A stretch of 46,437 bases of DNA from Prolixibacteraceae bacterium. GTDB taxonomy: Bacteria > Bacteroidota > Bacteroidia > Bacteroidales > Prolixibacteraceae. Both the position numbers and the translations under genes were made by a program. This document shows positions 1 to 7,244 of the stretch, piece by piece. The notes under the pieces were generated by a model that did not search any database, was not told the DNA's origin, and saw only the letters and a list, made by a program, of their open reading frames with translations. The DNA is taken from NCBI GenBank assembly GCA_016930365.1, contig JAFGGY010000032.1, positions 1 to 46,437 of the forward strand. Direction: 5' to 3'. How positions within the stretch are numbered: the first letter of the stretch is position 1; every line of letters begins with the position of its first letter.

Positions 1-2
1 AA

Positions 3-76
3 GGTGCGGTAGTTCAGTTGGTTAGAATATCGGCCTGTCACGCCGAGGGTCGCGGGTTCGAGTCCCGTCCGCACCG
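3..76 (+). tRNA. tRNA-Asp (GTC)
   Basis: The full cloverleaf can be folded by eye. The acceptor arms GGTGCGG and CCGCACC pair over 7 bp, the anticodon stem is TCGGC/GCCGA, and the loop CTGTCAC holds anticodon GTC at 37-39. The T arm is GCGGG-TTCGAGT-CCCGT and the discriminator base is G76, as usual for tRNA-Asp. The CCA end is not encoded, since CAT follows G76. A strong hairpin with a T-run follows, so transcription probably ends here. Any upstream tRNA partner would lie outside the window. Confidence 0.97.
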
Positions 77-80
77 CATT

Positions 81-114
81 AAAGAGATTTTCTATACAGG
101 AGGTCTCTTTTTTT
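81..114 (+). terminator. Rho-independent terminator after tRNA-Asp
   Basis: AAAGAGATTTTC (81-92) pairs with GGAGGTCTCTTT (99-110) over 12 positions, including G-U pairs in RNA. The loop is TATACA and a run of T follows. It begins five bases after the tRNA. Confidence 0.8.
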
Positions 115-245
115 GTTTTATAGAGTGTTTTATGCACTTTTGATAATTATGATACATGGTTTTACTGCCTTACTTGATGTATCTATGGTGGTTTTTGATT
201 AATTGCATGTTTTTTACCAATGCTTTTTATAAATTTATATTCGTT

Positions 246-268
246 TTTAGTCGAATGTAACGACTAAA
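246..268. promoter_or_regulatory. 8-bp inverted repeat upstream of the secreted peptidase gene
   Basis: TTTAGTCG (246-253) and CGACTAAA (261-268) form a perfect inverted repeat with a 7-base spacer. It lies about 30 bases before the preferred start codon of the next gene. It could be an operator or a 5'-UTR hairpin. No clear TAnnTTTG box was found beside it, so the role is unknown. Confidence 0.35.
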
Positions 269-297
269 GCATGGTATTAATCCTGAAAATGCATGTT

Positions 298-1593
298 ATG
301 AGAAAATTTATCTGGTTTGTTGTAACGTTTTTCTTAAGTGTTGGTTTGTATGCCCAACAAGTTGTTTTAAAAACTGAACTTGAGAAATTGCCCGGTGTAG
401 TATCTGTTCAATCTTTCGAAGGACATACTTTTTTCGAGAATAACTATGAAGTAATGATTGAACAGTATCTCGATCATAGAGATCCTTCTGCCGGTAAGTT
501 TCAGCAACGTGTTTTTGTGTCGGAATATAATAAATATAGTCCTGTTGTATTTGTTACTGAGGGGTATGTGGCCGATTATGCATCGCGCGAATCGTATATA
601 AATGAATTAAGCAACATTGTGCATGCTAACCAGGTGGTGGTCGAACATCGATATTTTGGGAAATCGATTCCCGAAGATGCTGGTTGGGAGTATCTTACCA
701 TCGAAAATGCAACTGCCGATTTGCATCGGATTTATACCATGCTGAAGAAAATATTTAGCTACAATAATAAGTGGATTGCAACTGGAATTAGTAAAGGTGG
801 TCAAAATACTATTGCTTATAAGGCCTTTTATCCCAACGATATGGATATTTGGGTTTCGTATGTTGGGCCGGTAAATTTTGCAGTTGAAGATAAACGGATG
901 TCTGATTTTTTGGAAAACGTAGGTTCCAAATCGTGTCGCAAAAAAATTGAAGATTTTCAATTGGCTGTTTTAAAAAAGCGCGATTCAATTGAAGTGTGGA
1001 TCGATAGCCTTTCGACGGCAAATAAATATACCTATGCTATCCCTGTTTCCGAGGTACTCGACTTTTGTGTGCTTGAGTATTCGTTTGCTTTTTGGCAGTG
1101 GGGGCGCGATTGTGCTACTATTCCATCTGATACCTTGCCTGCACGTGAGCTTTTTACTCATTTAATTGAGGTAAGTAGCCCCGATTACTTTTCGAATGAG
1201 GGTACTGAACCTATTAAAGCTTTTTTTGTGCAAGCAGTAAAAGAATTTGGCTATTACGGATACGATACCAGGCCTTTTAGCGACTATCTAAAAATTGAAA
1301 CAGCTAAGAATTATATTCCACGTGTTTTCATACCTGATGTTGAATCGATGAAATTCTCGAAAAAAACATCCAAATTCATCAATAAGACCATCAAAAAAGA
1401 TGGCGAAAATTTAATTCTTATTTATGGCGAATACGATCCATGGACAGGTGGGGCACTTGAAGAATCGTCGCGAAGCAAAGCCCGTTGGTTTGTTAAGCCC
1501 AAGGGTTCGCACCGAACGCGTATCGATAATATGTCGTATGCTCAACAAGCTAAAATTTATATATTGCTCGAAACCTTGTTGGAAGAAGAATAA
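298..1593 (+). CDS. Secreted S28/S37-like serine peptidase
   Basis: This looks like a secreted serine (tripeptidyl/prolyl-type) aminopeptidase of the S37/S28 alpha/beta-hydrolase group, acting in the periplasm or outside the cell. With the start at ATG 298 it is 431 aa and opens with a clear signal peptide (MRKFIWFVVTFFLSVGLYAQQ). The longest ORF starts at 271 but would put nine residues in front of that signal. Visible motifs are the nucleophile elbow GISKGG (Ser about 165), the acid in GEYDPW (Asp about 380) and the late histidine in KGSHRTRID (His about 405), in the order expected for the triad. The stretch VEHRYFGKSIP matches the usual oxyanion-side segment. The gene is monocistronic between the tRNA terminator and a bidirectional terminator. 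The S37 versus S28 assignment is less certain than the fold. Confidence 0.8.
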   Translation: MRKFIWFVVTFFLSVGLYAQQVVLKTELEKLPGVVSVQSFEGHTFFENNYEVMIEQYLDHRDPSAGKFQQRVFVSEYNKYSPVVFVTEGYVADYASRESYINELSNIVHANQVVVEHRYFGKSIPEDAGWEYLTIENATADLHRIYTMLKKIFSYNNKWIATGISKGGQNTIAYKAFYPNDMDIWVSYVGPVNFAVEDKRMSDFLENVGSKSCRKKIEDFQLAVLKKRDSIEVWIDSLSTANKYTYAIPVSEVLDFCVLEYSFAFWQWGRDCATIPSDTLPARELFTHLIEVSSPDYFSNEGTEPIKAFFVQAVKEFGYYGYDTRPFSDYLKIETAKNYIPRVFIPDVESMKFSKKTSKFINKTIKKDGENLILIYGEYDPWTGGALEESSRSKARWFVKPKGSHRTRIDNMSYAQQAKIYILLETLLEEE

Positions 1594-1624
1594 AAAAAAG
1601 CCCGATTTTTTCGGGCTTTTTTTT
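1592..1624. terminator. Bidirectional terminator between convergent genes
   Basis: AAAAAAAAGCCCGA and TCGGGCTTTTTTTT flank a short T loop. The A-run on one side and the T-run on the other let it serve the peptidase gene on + and the aromatic operon on -. It overlaps the stop codon of the minus-strand gene. Confidence 0.88.
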
Positions 1625-2720
1625 ATTCTTCCAGGCTGTCAATGTATTCGGTTTGTTGCCTTACCGAATCTTCGTGAATCAATTGGAAGAGTATTTTTAT
1701 AAATGTGTCGTTTAGTTGAAGTTTGCCTGCTGTTTCGAGCCGGTTGTTCATCATTTTTGTCCATCGGTCGATTTGAAGTGCCATTACGTTGTTGTTTTTC
1801 TTGTATTCGGCAATTTGATTAACAATCTCGCTGCGTGCCGATAAGAGTTCCATTAATTCAGTGTCGAGTGTGTCGATTCGGTTTCGCAATTGTTCCAGTT
1901 TGTTACCAAATTCGACATCGTCGGCGGTTTGTTTTCGTATCACCAGTTTATCAATCATTTTAAATAAATCGGCTGGAGTGAATTGCTGTGCGGCATCGCT
2001 AAGCGCACACGATGGATCGATGTGCGACTCAACCATTAGCCCGTCAAACCCCATGTCGAATGCTTTTTGAGAGATTTCTCCAACAAGTTCGCGTTTGCCG
2101 GCAATGTGGCTGGGGTCGCATATTATGGGGAGGTTGGGCATGCTGCGGCGTAGCTCAATGTAGGTTTTCCATCCCGGGTAGTTTCTGTATTTGGTTTCCT
2201 GAAACGGCGAAAAACCCCGGTGAATGCCAACCAGTTTTTTCAGTCCAACGGTGTTTAATCTTTCTATAGCACCCATCCATAACGATAAATCGGGGTTCAT
2301 GGGATTTTTAACCATTACTACTTTGTCTGAACCTTTCAGTACATCGGCAATTTCCTGAACCACGAATGGGCTGGTGGTTGAGCGAGCGCCAATCCATAAT
2401 ACATCAACATCGGCCTTGAGACATTCTTCGGCGTGTTGTGCGTTGGCTACTTCGGTGCCAACCATCAGACCGGTTTCGTCTTTAATTTTTTTCATCCATT
2501 CGAGGCCAATGCTCCCAATACCTTCGAACGATCCGGGGCGAGTTCGTGGTTTCCATACTCCACCGCGTATTACGTGTACACGTTTGTCTTTGGCCAACTC
2601 GCGGGCTGTACTTAATGCCTGTTTTTCGGTTTCGAGGCTGCAAGGGCCTGCAATAAGCAGCGGGTATGGCGTTTCGGGCATCCAGCTACTCAGCGGTTTA
2701 ATGTCTAAATCCAGTTTCAT
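1623..2720 (-). CDS. Bifunctional DAHP synthase / chorismate mutase
   Basis: The protein fuses a KDOPS-like (type I beta) 3-deoxy-7-phosphoheptulonate synthase to a C-terminal AroQ-type chorismate mutase. It therefore catalyses the first shikimate step and the first step committed to Phe/Tyr. The synthase half shows LLIAGPCSLETEKQ near residue 20, then RGGVWKPRTRPGSFEG, VGTEV, IGARSTTSPF, KNPMNPD and CDPSHIAGKR. The mutase half begins near residue 270 with LRNRIDTLDTELMELLSARSEIV and runs to the end. The start chosen is MKLDLDIKPL at 2720 (365 aa), because the 35 residues before it in the longest ORF are low-complexity and unlike the family. The gene lies 43 bases behind tyrA and presumably shares its attenuated transcript. 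Confidence 0.95.
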   Translation of the reverse strand: MKLDLDIKPLSSWMPETPYPLLIAGPCSLETEKQALSTARELAKDKRVHVIRGGVWKPRTRPGSFEGIGSIGLEWMKKIKDETGLMVGTEVANAQHAEECLKADVDVLWIGARSTTSPFVVQEIADVLKGSDKVVMVKNPMNPDLSLWMGAIERLNTVGLKKLVGIHRGFSPFQETKYRNYPGWKTYIELRRSMPNLPIICDPSHIAGKRELVGEISQKAFDMGFDGLMVESHIDPSCALSDAAQQFTPADLFKMIDKLVIRKQTADDVEFGNKLEQLRNRIDTLDTELMELLSARSEIVNQIAEYKKNNNVMALQIDRWTKMMNNRLETAGKLQLNDTFIKILFQLIHEDSVRQQTEYIDSLEE

Positions 2721-2763
2721 TGTCTGTATTTTTTTGTGATTATTTAGTTGTCTGTTTGTTATT

Positions 2764-3660
2764 TTATTTTGTGTAGAGTTTAGTGGTTGTCGATTTTTTT
2801 CGAACAAGATTTTTGGTTTCTCCATTTAGAATATCTCGAAGTCGATTTGCATTTTTCATCAGTTCGTACATGTGTTTTTCGTCTTTAGATAAAAGGCTTT
2901 CTTTAAAATCTTCGAGATGTTTAATGTAAACATTCAGCGATTCAACCACATAGTTCTGGTTTTGTTTGAAAATGGGTCCCCACATTTCGGGCGAACTTTT
3001 TGCTAAGCGTGCGGTTGACTGGAAACCACCACTGGCCAGGTCGAAAATGATTTGTCGGTCGCTTTCGGCCAATACTGCATTGGCCAGAGCAAAAGCAGTG
3101 ATGTGTGGCAGGTGCGATACTTGTGCGGTGGTGTGATCTTGTTCGTCGGAACTCATGTAAGCTATATCCATACCAATGGTGTGGAAAAGTTTTTCGATGA
3201 GCGCAAGGTGTTGTGGCCTGCTTCTTTCCTGGTCGCAAATTATACATATTTTTTCATTGAATAGTCCTTCGATGGCAGCTTCAGGTCCAGAGTTTTCGGT
3301 ACCCGACATGGGGTGAGCAGCTACATAATTACCGCGCAATGGATGGTTTTTTACACTTTCGCTGATTAGTTTTTTGGTTGAACCTACATCGGTAATTGTG
3401 GCCGATGGGCTTATTTGATCAAGCAGAGTAGGTAGAAGCTGTTGGATTTTGTCAACCGGTATGGCTAAAATAACAATATCGGCCTGTTTTAAGGCTTCGT
3501 TTAGCGGCTGTGTTTCGTCAACCAATCCAATTTCGATGGCTTTTTTGCAGTGTGCCGGGTTACTGTCAACCCCGGTAATATGGGTGGCAAAACCGGTTTT
3601 GCGAATATCTTTTGCCATCGAACCACCTATTAAACCTAAACCTATTATGGTAACTCTCAT
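2764..3660 (-). CDS. tyrA: Prephenate dehydrogenase
   Basis: TyrA oxidatively decarboxylates prephenate to 4-hydroxyphenylpyruvate, the tyrosine branch after chorismate mutase. The 298-aa protein starts MRVTIIGLGLIGGS, a Rossmann nucleotide-binding loop at residues 7-14. It then has AAHPMSGTENSGPEAA and the active-site histidine region TTAQVSHLPHITAFALA, followed by the helical dimerisation domain. Start 3660 is preferred. The longer ORF to 3753 reads through the terminator stem and its T-run (giving the spurious FFYHF) and through untranslated leader. The gene heads a two-gene operon with DAHP synthase/chorismate mutase. Transcription into it is predicted to be controlled by the upstream Phe/Tyr leader-peptide attenuator. 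Confidence 0.95.
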   Translation of the reverse strand: MRVTIIGLGLIGGSMAKDIRKTGFATHITGVDSNPAHCKKAIEIGLVDETQPLNEALKQADIVILAIPVDKIQQLLPTLLDQISPSATITDVGSTKKLISESVKNHPLRGNYVAAHPMSGTENSGPEAAIEGLFNEKICIICDQERSRPQHLALIEKLFHTIGMDIAYMSSDEQDHTTAQVSHLPHITAFALANAVLAESDRQIIFDLASGGFQSTARLAKSSPEMWGPIFKQNQNYVVESLNVYIKHLEDFKESLLSKDEKHMYELMKNANRLRDILNGETKNLVRKKSTTTKLYTK

Positions 3661-3691
3661 TGTATGATGTTTTTTATTTTTCGTAAAATGG

Positions 3692-3723
3692 TAAAAAAAA
3701 AGGGCTCCGTTTCCCGGAACCCT
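3692..3723 (-). terminator. Attenuator (rho-independent terminator) in the tyrA leader
   Basis: On the minus-strand RNA, AGGGUUCCG and CGGAGCCCU form a 9-bp stem with one U-G wobble and a GGAAA loop, followed by a run of U. The wobble pair would be a C-A mismatch on the other strand, so the structure is designed for minus-strand RNA. It lies about 30 bases before the tyrA start, between a promoter and its gene. No other gene precedes it on this strand, so it works as an attenuator rather than a gene-end terminator. Confidence 0.88.
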
Positions 3724-3770
3724 ATAAATTGTATCTTTCAGTTTAAGCAACACAAATCTACACGATTCCG
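3715..3770 (-). promoter_or_regulatory. Predicted antiterminator hairpin of the tyrA attenuator
   Basis: Minus-strand RNA 3770-3755 (CGGAAUCGUGUAGAUU) pairs with 3730-3715 (AAUUUAUAGGGUUCCG) at 15 of 16 positions, with one G-G mismatch, some G-U pairs and a 24-base loop. Its 3' arm contains the 5' arm of the terminator, so the two hairpins exclude each other. Its 5' arm overlaps the last codons and the stop codon of the leader peptide. A ribosome that reaches the stop would disrupt it. A weaker competing pairing, AUUUCG (3786-3781) with CGGAAU (3770-3765), could act as the protector hairpin. Confidence 0.75.
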
Positions 3771-3826
3771 TAATTGGTACCGAAATAAAAATAAAAGTAG
3801 AAATATGTGCTAAAAGCTAGTTTCAT
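3758..3826 (-). CDS. Phe/Tyr-rich leader peptide of the tyrA operon
   Basis: This 22-codon ORF is too short for the supplied track. It reads MKLAFSTYFYFYFYFGTNYGIV and ends in TAG. It contains five Phe and five Tyr residues, including eight alternating Tyr/Phe codons in a row at positions 8-15. It starts roughly 29 bases after the predicted transcription start, and its stop falls inside the antiterminator helix. The genes downstream make Tyr and Phe precursors. These features match a classical attenuation leader peptide: ribosomes stall on the YF run when charged tRNA-Phe or tRNA-Tyr is short. There is no Shine-Dalgarno sequence, which is normal in this phylum. The peptide itself probably has no other function. 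Confidence 0.85.
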   Translation of the reverse strand: MKLAFSTYFYFYFYFGTNYGIV

Positions 3827-3860
3827 CGTAAATAATTATTCATAATTGAATTTGATTTTG

Positions 3861-3890
3861 CAAATATAGGTTTTTATCCTGTTAAAACAA
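3861..3890 (-). promoter_or_regulatory. Bacteroidota-type promoter for the tyrA operon
   Basis: On the minus strand, TTG (3890-3888), a 19-base spacer and TATATTTG (3868-3861) match the Bacteroidota housekeeping consensus TTG-N19-TAnnTTTG. Transcription should start near 3855, which leaves a leader of about 195 bases before tyrA. No other gene or site was recognised in the rest of the 3661-4157 gap, apart from the Hsp20 ribosome-binding site. Confidence 0.75.
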
Positions 3891-4143
3891 CAAACTGTAA
3901 GATTTTTGTCGCCTAAATAATGATTTTGTTAATATTGGAGCGGTTTGGCTTATAGTTGAGAAGATATGCTTGTTCGAAAAAATGGAAAAACTGAAAATTT
4001 GTCTTATTGTTTTGATATGTAATGACATAAGTTCGTTTCTTGTGTCTGTGTTGATTGTTTTTTGTGTCATTTTTTCAGTATTGTATGGTTGGTATTTAGT
4101 TTGAAATAGCCAAAGTGAAAAAATGAATGTTTAACTAAAAAAT

Positions 4144-4149
4144 AGGAGG
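4144..4149 (+). promoter_or_regulatory. Strong Shine-Dalgarno site of the Hsp20 gene
   Basis: AGGAGG lies 8 bases before ATG 4158. This is a perfect anti-16S match and stands out, because nearly all other starts in this window have AT-rich leaders without a Shine-Dalgarno. It decides the start of the small heat-shock gene and suggests unusually efficient translation. Confidence 0.8.
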
Positions 4150-4157
4150 ATTTAGCC

Positions 4158-4607
4158 ATGACATTAGCACGTAGAACAAACAACACATTTCCATCGTTTC
4201 CTTCCATTTTCGATCGTTTTTTCAACGAAGGTTTGATGGATTGGAACAACCTCAATTTTTCGAACACCGATACCACAATCCCGGCTGTTAACGTAAAGGA
4301 AGATGATGATAAGTATAAGATTGAGGTGGCAGTACCCGGAATGAAAAAGGAAGATTTCAATGTGAAACTTGAGAACAACATGCTGACCATTTCGTCGGAG
4401 CATAAGGATGAGAAAGACGAATCGAAAGGTGGATATACTCGAAAAGAGTTTAGTTATCAATCGTTCCAGCGTAGTTTTTCATTGCCCGATGGGCATGTGT
4501 TAGCCGATAAGATATCGGCAAAATACAACGATGGAATCTTACACATTGAGCTTCCAAAGCGCGATGAGGTAAAACCTCAGCCGGCAAAAACAATTAAGAT
4601 ATCGTAA
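4158..4607 (+). CDS. Hsp20 / alpha-crystallin family small heat-shock protein
   Basis: This is an ATP-independent holdase chaperone that binds unfolding proteins in the cytoplasm and forms oligomers. The 149-aa protein has the usual variable N-terminal arm with FPSIFDRFF (residues 11-22) and an alpha-crystallin domain from about residue 40. Typical segments are VNVKEDDDKYKIEVAVPGMKKEDFNVKLENN, the SFSLPDGHVLADKISAKYNDGILHIELPK block and a short C-terminal tail with an I-K-I motif. The gene is monocistronic, with a strong Shine-Dalgarno and its own terminator. I could not identify a heat-shock promoter or a structure that sequesters the Shine-Dalgarno site. Confidence 0.95.
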   Translation: MTLARRTNNTFPSFPSIFDRFFNEGLMDWNNLNFSNTDTTIPAVNVKEDDDKYKIEVAVPGMKKEDFNVKLENNMLTISSEHKDEKDESKGGYTRKEFSYQSFQRSFSLPDGHVLADKISAKYNDGILHIELPKRDEVKPQPAKTIKIS

Positions 4608-4617
4608 AAAGCGATAC

Positions 4618-4653
4618 AAAAAAAAAGGCTGCGATTAAGCAGCCTTTTTTTTT
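4618..4653. terminator. Bidirectional terminator between Hsp20 and rpsP
   Basis: GGCTGC (4627-4632) and GCAGCC (4639-4644) form the stem around GATTAA, with a long A-run before and nine T after. It can end both the + strand Hsp20 transcript and the - strand rpsP transcript. Confidence 0.88.
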
Positions 4654-4666
4654 GTATTTGAAAGTA

Positions 4667-5296
4667 TTAAGCTTCAGTGTCTTTTTTATCTTCTTCCGCT
4701 TTAGGTTCTTCGGCGGTAGTTTCTTCCGCTTTGGGTTCTTCGGCGGTAGCTTCCTCTGCTTTGGATTCTTCGGCTACTTCTTCTTCAGATGTAGCTTCTT
4801 CGGCTGGTGCAGCAGCAGCTTTAGCTTCAGCAGCTAAATCTGATTTGCGTTTTGCAATTTCGGCAGCCCTGGATTCGTTAACTTTAGCTTCAGCGGCAAG
4901 GCGTTTTTCAGCATCGGTAGAAGCGTCGGAAGCAAGTTTTTCGATTTTAGACTGGATTTTAGTTTCTTTTTCTTTCATCCAGGCCTCAAATCTGCGTTCT
5001 GCTTCTGCCTCGTCGAAAGCACCTTTACGAACACCTTCGAGCAAGTGTTTTTTCATCATTACTCCACGATACGATAAAATCGCACGTGCTGTATCTGTGG
5101 GCTGAGCACCGTTGTTTAACCAACCAAGTGCTTTGTCAAAGTCCAGTTCGATGGTAGCAGGATTTGTGTTCGGGTTGTATAGCCCAATCCTTTCAATATA
5201 CTTACCATCTCGTGGCGCCCTGCTATCTGCTACTACAATGTGGTAGAAAGCAAATTTCTTTCGGCCGTGACGAGCCAAACGAATTTTAACTGGCAT
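4667..5296 (-). CDS. rpsP: 30S ribosomal protein S16 with long acidic C-terminal tail
   Basis: S16 is a structural protein of the 30S body that binds 16S rRNA. The first 80 residues or so are canonical ([42 protein letters not shown], then [29 protein letters not shown]). At 209 aa the protein is more than twice the usual bacterial length. The extra part is a charged helical stretch (about 95-160) followed by an Ala/Glu/Lys tail with repeated AEEPKAEET-type units. Extended S16 proteins are known in Bacteroidota, so this is not a fusion artefact. A consensus promoter lies about 40 bases upstream and the gene ends at a bidirectional terminator. Confidence 0.97.
   Translation of the reverse strand: MPVKIRLARHGRKKFAFYHIVVADSRAPRDGKYIERIGLYNPNTNPATIELDFDKALGWLNNGAQPTDTARAILSYRGVMMKKHLLEGVRKGAFDEAEAERRFEAWMKEKETKIQSKIEKLASDASTDAEKRLAAEAKVNESRAAEIAKRKSDLAAEAKAAAAPAEEATSEEEVAEESKAEEATAEEPKAEETTAEEPKAEEDKKDTEA
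4683..4790. repeat. Imperfect 30-base tandem repeats in the 3' end of rpsP
   Basis: The unit, roughly TTCTTCCGCTTTAGG plus TTCTTCGGCGGTAG on the + strand, occurs about three times with drift. It encodes the AEEPKAEET-like repeats of the S16 tail. The unit length is a multiple of three, so copy changes would keep the frame. Confidence 0.7.
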
Positions 5297-5335
5297 AATC
5301 TTTAATTTTTAATTAATAGAACTTTTTTGAGGTCG

Positions 5336-5364
5336 CAAAAATACAATATTATTTTGAAATCAAA
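5336..5364 (-). promoter_or_regulatory. Promoter for rpsP
   Basis: On the minus strand, TTTG (5364-5361), a 17-base spacer and TATTTTTG (5343-5336) match the Bacteroidota consensus. The predicted transcript start is near 5330, giving a leader of about 35 bases. Confidence 0.6.
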
Positions 5365-5380
5365 CTCTTTTTGAGTGTTT

Positions 5381-5926
5381 TTATGGCAAGTTGTTCTGGT
5401 AGTAACATTTATTGAATATATCCCAAAGAACAATTCCAGCACTAACCGAAATGTTAAACGAGTGCTTAGTGCCATATTGTGGTATTTCGATGGCTCCATT
5501 GCAAATATCAATAACTTTTTGTTGTACTCCTTTAATCTCGTTTCCAAATACGAGGGCGATTTTTTCATCGGGCGAAGGCGAAAAATCGGGAAGTAAAATG
5601 CTTTTGTCAACCTGCTCGATGGCATATACGTTGTAGCCTTTGCTTTGAAGTTCTAAAACTGCATCGGTGGTTTCTTTAACGTATTGCCAGTTAACCGATT
5701 TTTCGGCATCGAGGGCTGTTTTGTGAATGTCTTTGTGGGGTGGGGTAGCGGTATAGCCGCACAAATAAATGCTTTCGATAAGCAGGGCGTCGGAAGTGCG
5801 AAATACCGAGCCAATATTATTACAACTGCGTATGTTGTCTAAAATTACAACTACTGGAATTTTTTCGGTTTTTTTAAATGTGTTGATATCTATACGGTTT
5901 AATTCGCTGTTTTTCAATTTTCGCAT
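5381..5926 (-). CDS. SpoU/TrmH-family RNA 2'-O-methyltransferase
   Basis: A SAM-dependent RNA ribose methyltransferase of the SPOUT knot fold. The target is probably a tRNA or rRNA and cannot be fixed from sequence. The 181-aa protein shows all three family motifs: motif 1 with the catalytic arginine in NIRSCNNIGSVFRTSDA (about 31-47), motif 2 in ALVFGNEIKGV (about 123-133), and motif 3 in IEIPQYGTKHSFNISVSAGIVLW (about 147-169), which makes the knot and SAM site. It lacks the N-terminal substrate-binding domain of RlmB-type enzymes, so it is the short TrmH/TrmL-like form. It lies upstream of rpsP on the same strand, but rpsP has its own promoter. Confidence 0.9.
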   Translation of the reverse strand: MRKLKNSELNRIDINTFKKTEKIPVVVILDNIRSCNNIGSVFRTSDALLIESIYLCGYTATPPHKDIHKTALDAEKSVNWQYVKETTDAVLELQSKGYNVYAIEQVDKSILLPDFSPSPDEKIALVFGNEIKGVQQKVIDICNGAIEIPQYGTKHSFNISVSAGIVLWDIFNKCYYQNNLP

Positions 5927-5999
5927 AAAACGATTGTTTTTTTATTGTTTTGGTTTGTTGTAAGTGTTAGATATGTAGTGGTCTGGTGTTGGTTATTGG

Positions 6000-7244
6000 T
6001 TACCAATCGACCATTTCGCGTTGAACGGGCATGCTCATGCAGCGGGCACCGCCGCCACCACGAGCCAGTTCGGCTCCGGCAATGGTTATCAGGGTTTTCG
6101 ATTCGGGAATTTTTTGCTTGTTTTTTAATAAATCGTTGGCTTTAACAATATTGAATCCTGCATGGCTGAGTGCTTCGGCGGTGTAATTGTTGCGTTCGTA
6201 GCCAATTATCACACCGGGTTTTATGGCTAGAAAATTTGCCCCGCTGTGCCATTGCTCGCGTTCTTGGTGCCAGGTGTCGTTCCCACCACATTTTACAGCT
6301 TGCAGGTCGATGCCCGTATTTTTCAAGGCCGAAAGCAGGTTGGGAACTGTTTGGATGGATTTAACACGGCCATTGTCGATAATAATATGAATGGTTCGAT
6401 AACGGTTATGGGTCATTATCAATGGTTCGTAAACCATGCAGGTATCTTTGTCGAGCATGGTAAAAACCATATCGAGATGAATAAACGATTCGGGACTCTC
6501 GGGTAATTCCTGAACAATAATATGATGCAATCCGGCATGTTCCTTTTTGATGTTTTCAATTATGAAGTCAATGCCCTGGGTCGAAGTACGTATTCCGGTT
6601 CCAATTACAATTACATCATGACGGGCAATCAGTACATCGCCGCCTTCAATTTTAATGTTGCCCGAGTTTTGACCGGTAGCCGAAATGGTTTCAACGTTAA
6701 AGTACGGATGGTGCTGAAAAATGGCATCCATGATGATGGATTCACGATCGCGAACATTACTGGCCATTTTACCGATAAGTACTTTGTTATAGAGGCTAAT
6801 AGATGCATCGCGCGTAAAAAGAAAGTTGTGCAGGGGGCGTAGGCTGTACCGTTCGTTGCTTAAAAATTGGGTAAGGTTGTCGCGTATTAACTCAACCCCT
6901 TCGATGAGTTGTCGGGCTGTTTCGGTATTGTTAAGACCCGTAAGTTTTGTTTTAAGCGACGAAATGCCTTCGGCTTTACATACTGATTCGAGTAATTTTT
7001 CTTTCACATCATCGTTTTTGAGTATGTCGGCAAGCAGTTCCTTCACCTCGTAAACGCTACAATGTTTTTGAAGAAGCTCTTTAAATTGCCGATACTCCTC
7101 TGATGCAACCGAAAGGTTAAGAATGTCGCTGTATAGGGCTCGTTCGGCATTCTCAGGAGTCATTTTTTCAACTTCCTGACCGGGAGTGTGAAGTATTACG
7201 CCTTTTAAAGTGCCTATTTCGGAATGAATATTGATATTTTGCAT
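6000..7244 (-). CDS. arcA: Arginine deiminase
   Basis: Hydrolyses arginine to citrulline and ammonia. The 414-aa protein has the guanidino-group-modifying enzyme signatures: LHNFLFTRDAS, IKIEGGD with its catalytic acid, FIHLDMVFT with the catalytic histidine, and the C-terminal GGGGARCMSMP loop with nucleophile Cys about 402. The start at 7244 (MQNINIHSEIGTLKGVILHTPG) fits the family. The ORF extends 11 codons further, but a TAATTTTG -7-like box (7272-7265) lies inside that extension. No ornithine carbamoyltransferase, carbamate kinase or arginine/ornithine antiporter is nearby, so the classical arc operon is absent here. Ammonia production or acid resistance is possible, but the role is open. 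Confidence 0.93.
   Translation of the reverse strand: MQNINIHSEIGTLKGVILHTPGQEVEKMTPENAERALYSDILNLSVASEEYRQFKELLQKHCSVYEVKELLADILKNDDVKEKLLESVCKAEGISSLKTKLTGLNNTETARQLIEGVELIRDNLTQFLSNERYSLRPLHNFLFTRDASISLYNKVLIGKMASNVRDRESIIMDAIFQHHPYFNVETISATGQNSGNIKIEGGDVLIARHDVIVIGTGIRTSTQGIDFIIENIKKEHAGLHHIIVQELPESPESFIHLDMVFTMLDKDTCMVYEPLIMTHNRYRTIHIIIDNGRVKSIQTVPNLLSALKNTGIDLQAVKCGGNDTWHQEREQWHSGANFLAIKPGVIIGYERNNYTAEALSHAGFNIVKANDLLKNKQKIPESKTLITIAGAELARGGGGARCMSMPVQREMVDW

Noticed and set aside
3661-3753. N-terminal extension of the tyrA ORF with an aromatic run FFYHF, which could look like a leader peptide fused to TyrA
   Set aside because: The FFYHF codons come from the T-run of the attenuator terminator. 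The conserved TyrA start is at 3660 and the real leader ORF is in another frame at 3758-3826.
4104-4157. RNA thermometer (fourU or ROSE-like) controlling Hsp20
   Set aside because: No complementary UCCU or UUUU stretch that would mask the AGGAGG site could be paired convincingly in the short leader.
4677-5105. 142-aa plus-strand Ser/Ala-rich ORF
   Set aside because: It is the antisense shadow of the repetitive acidic tail of rpsP.
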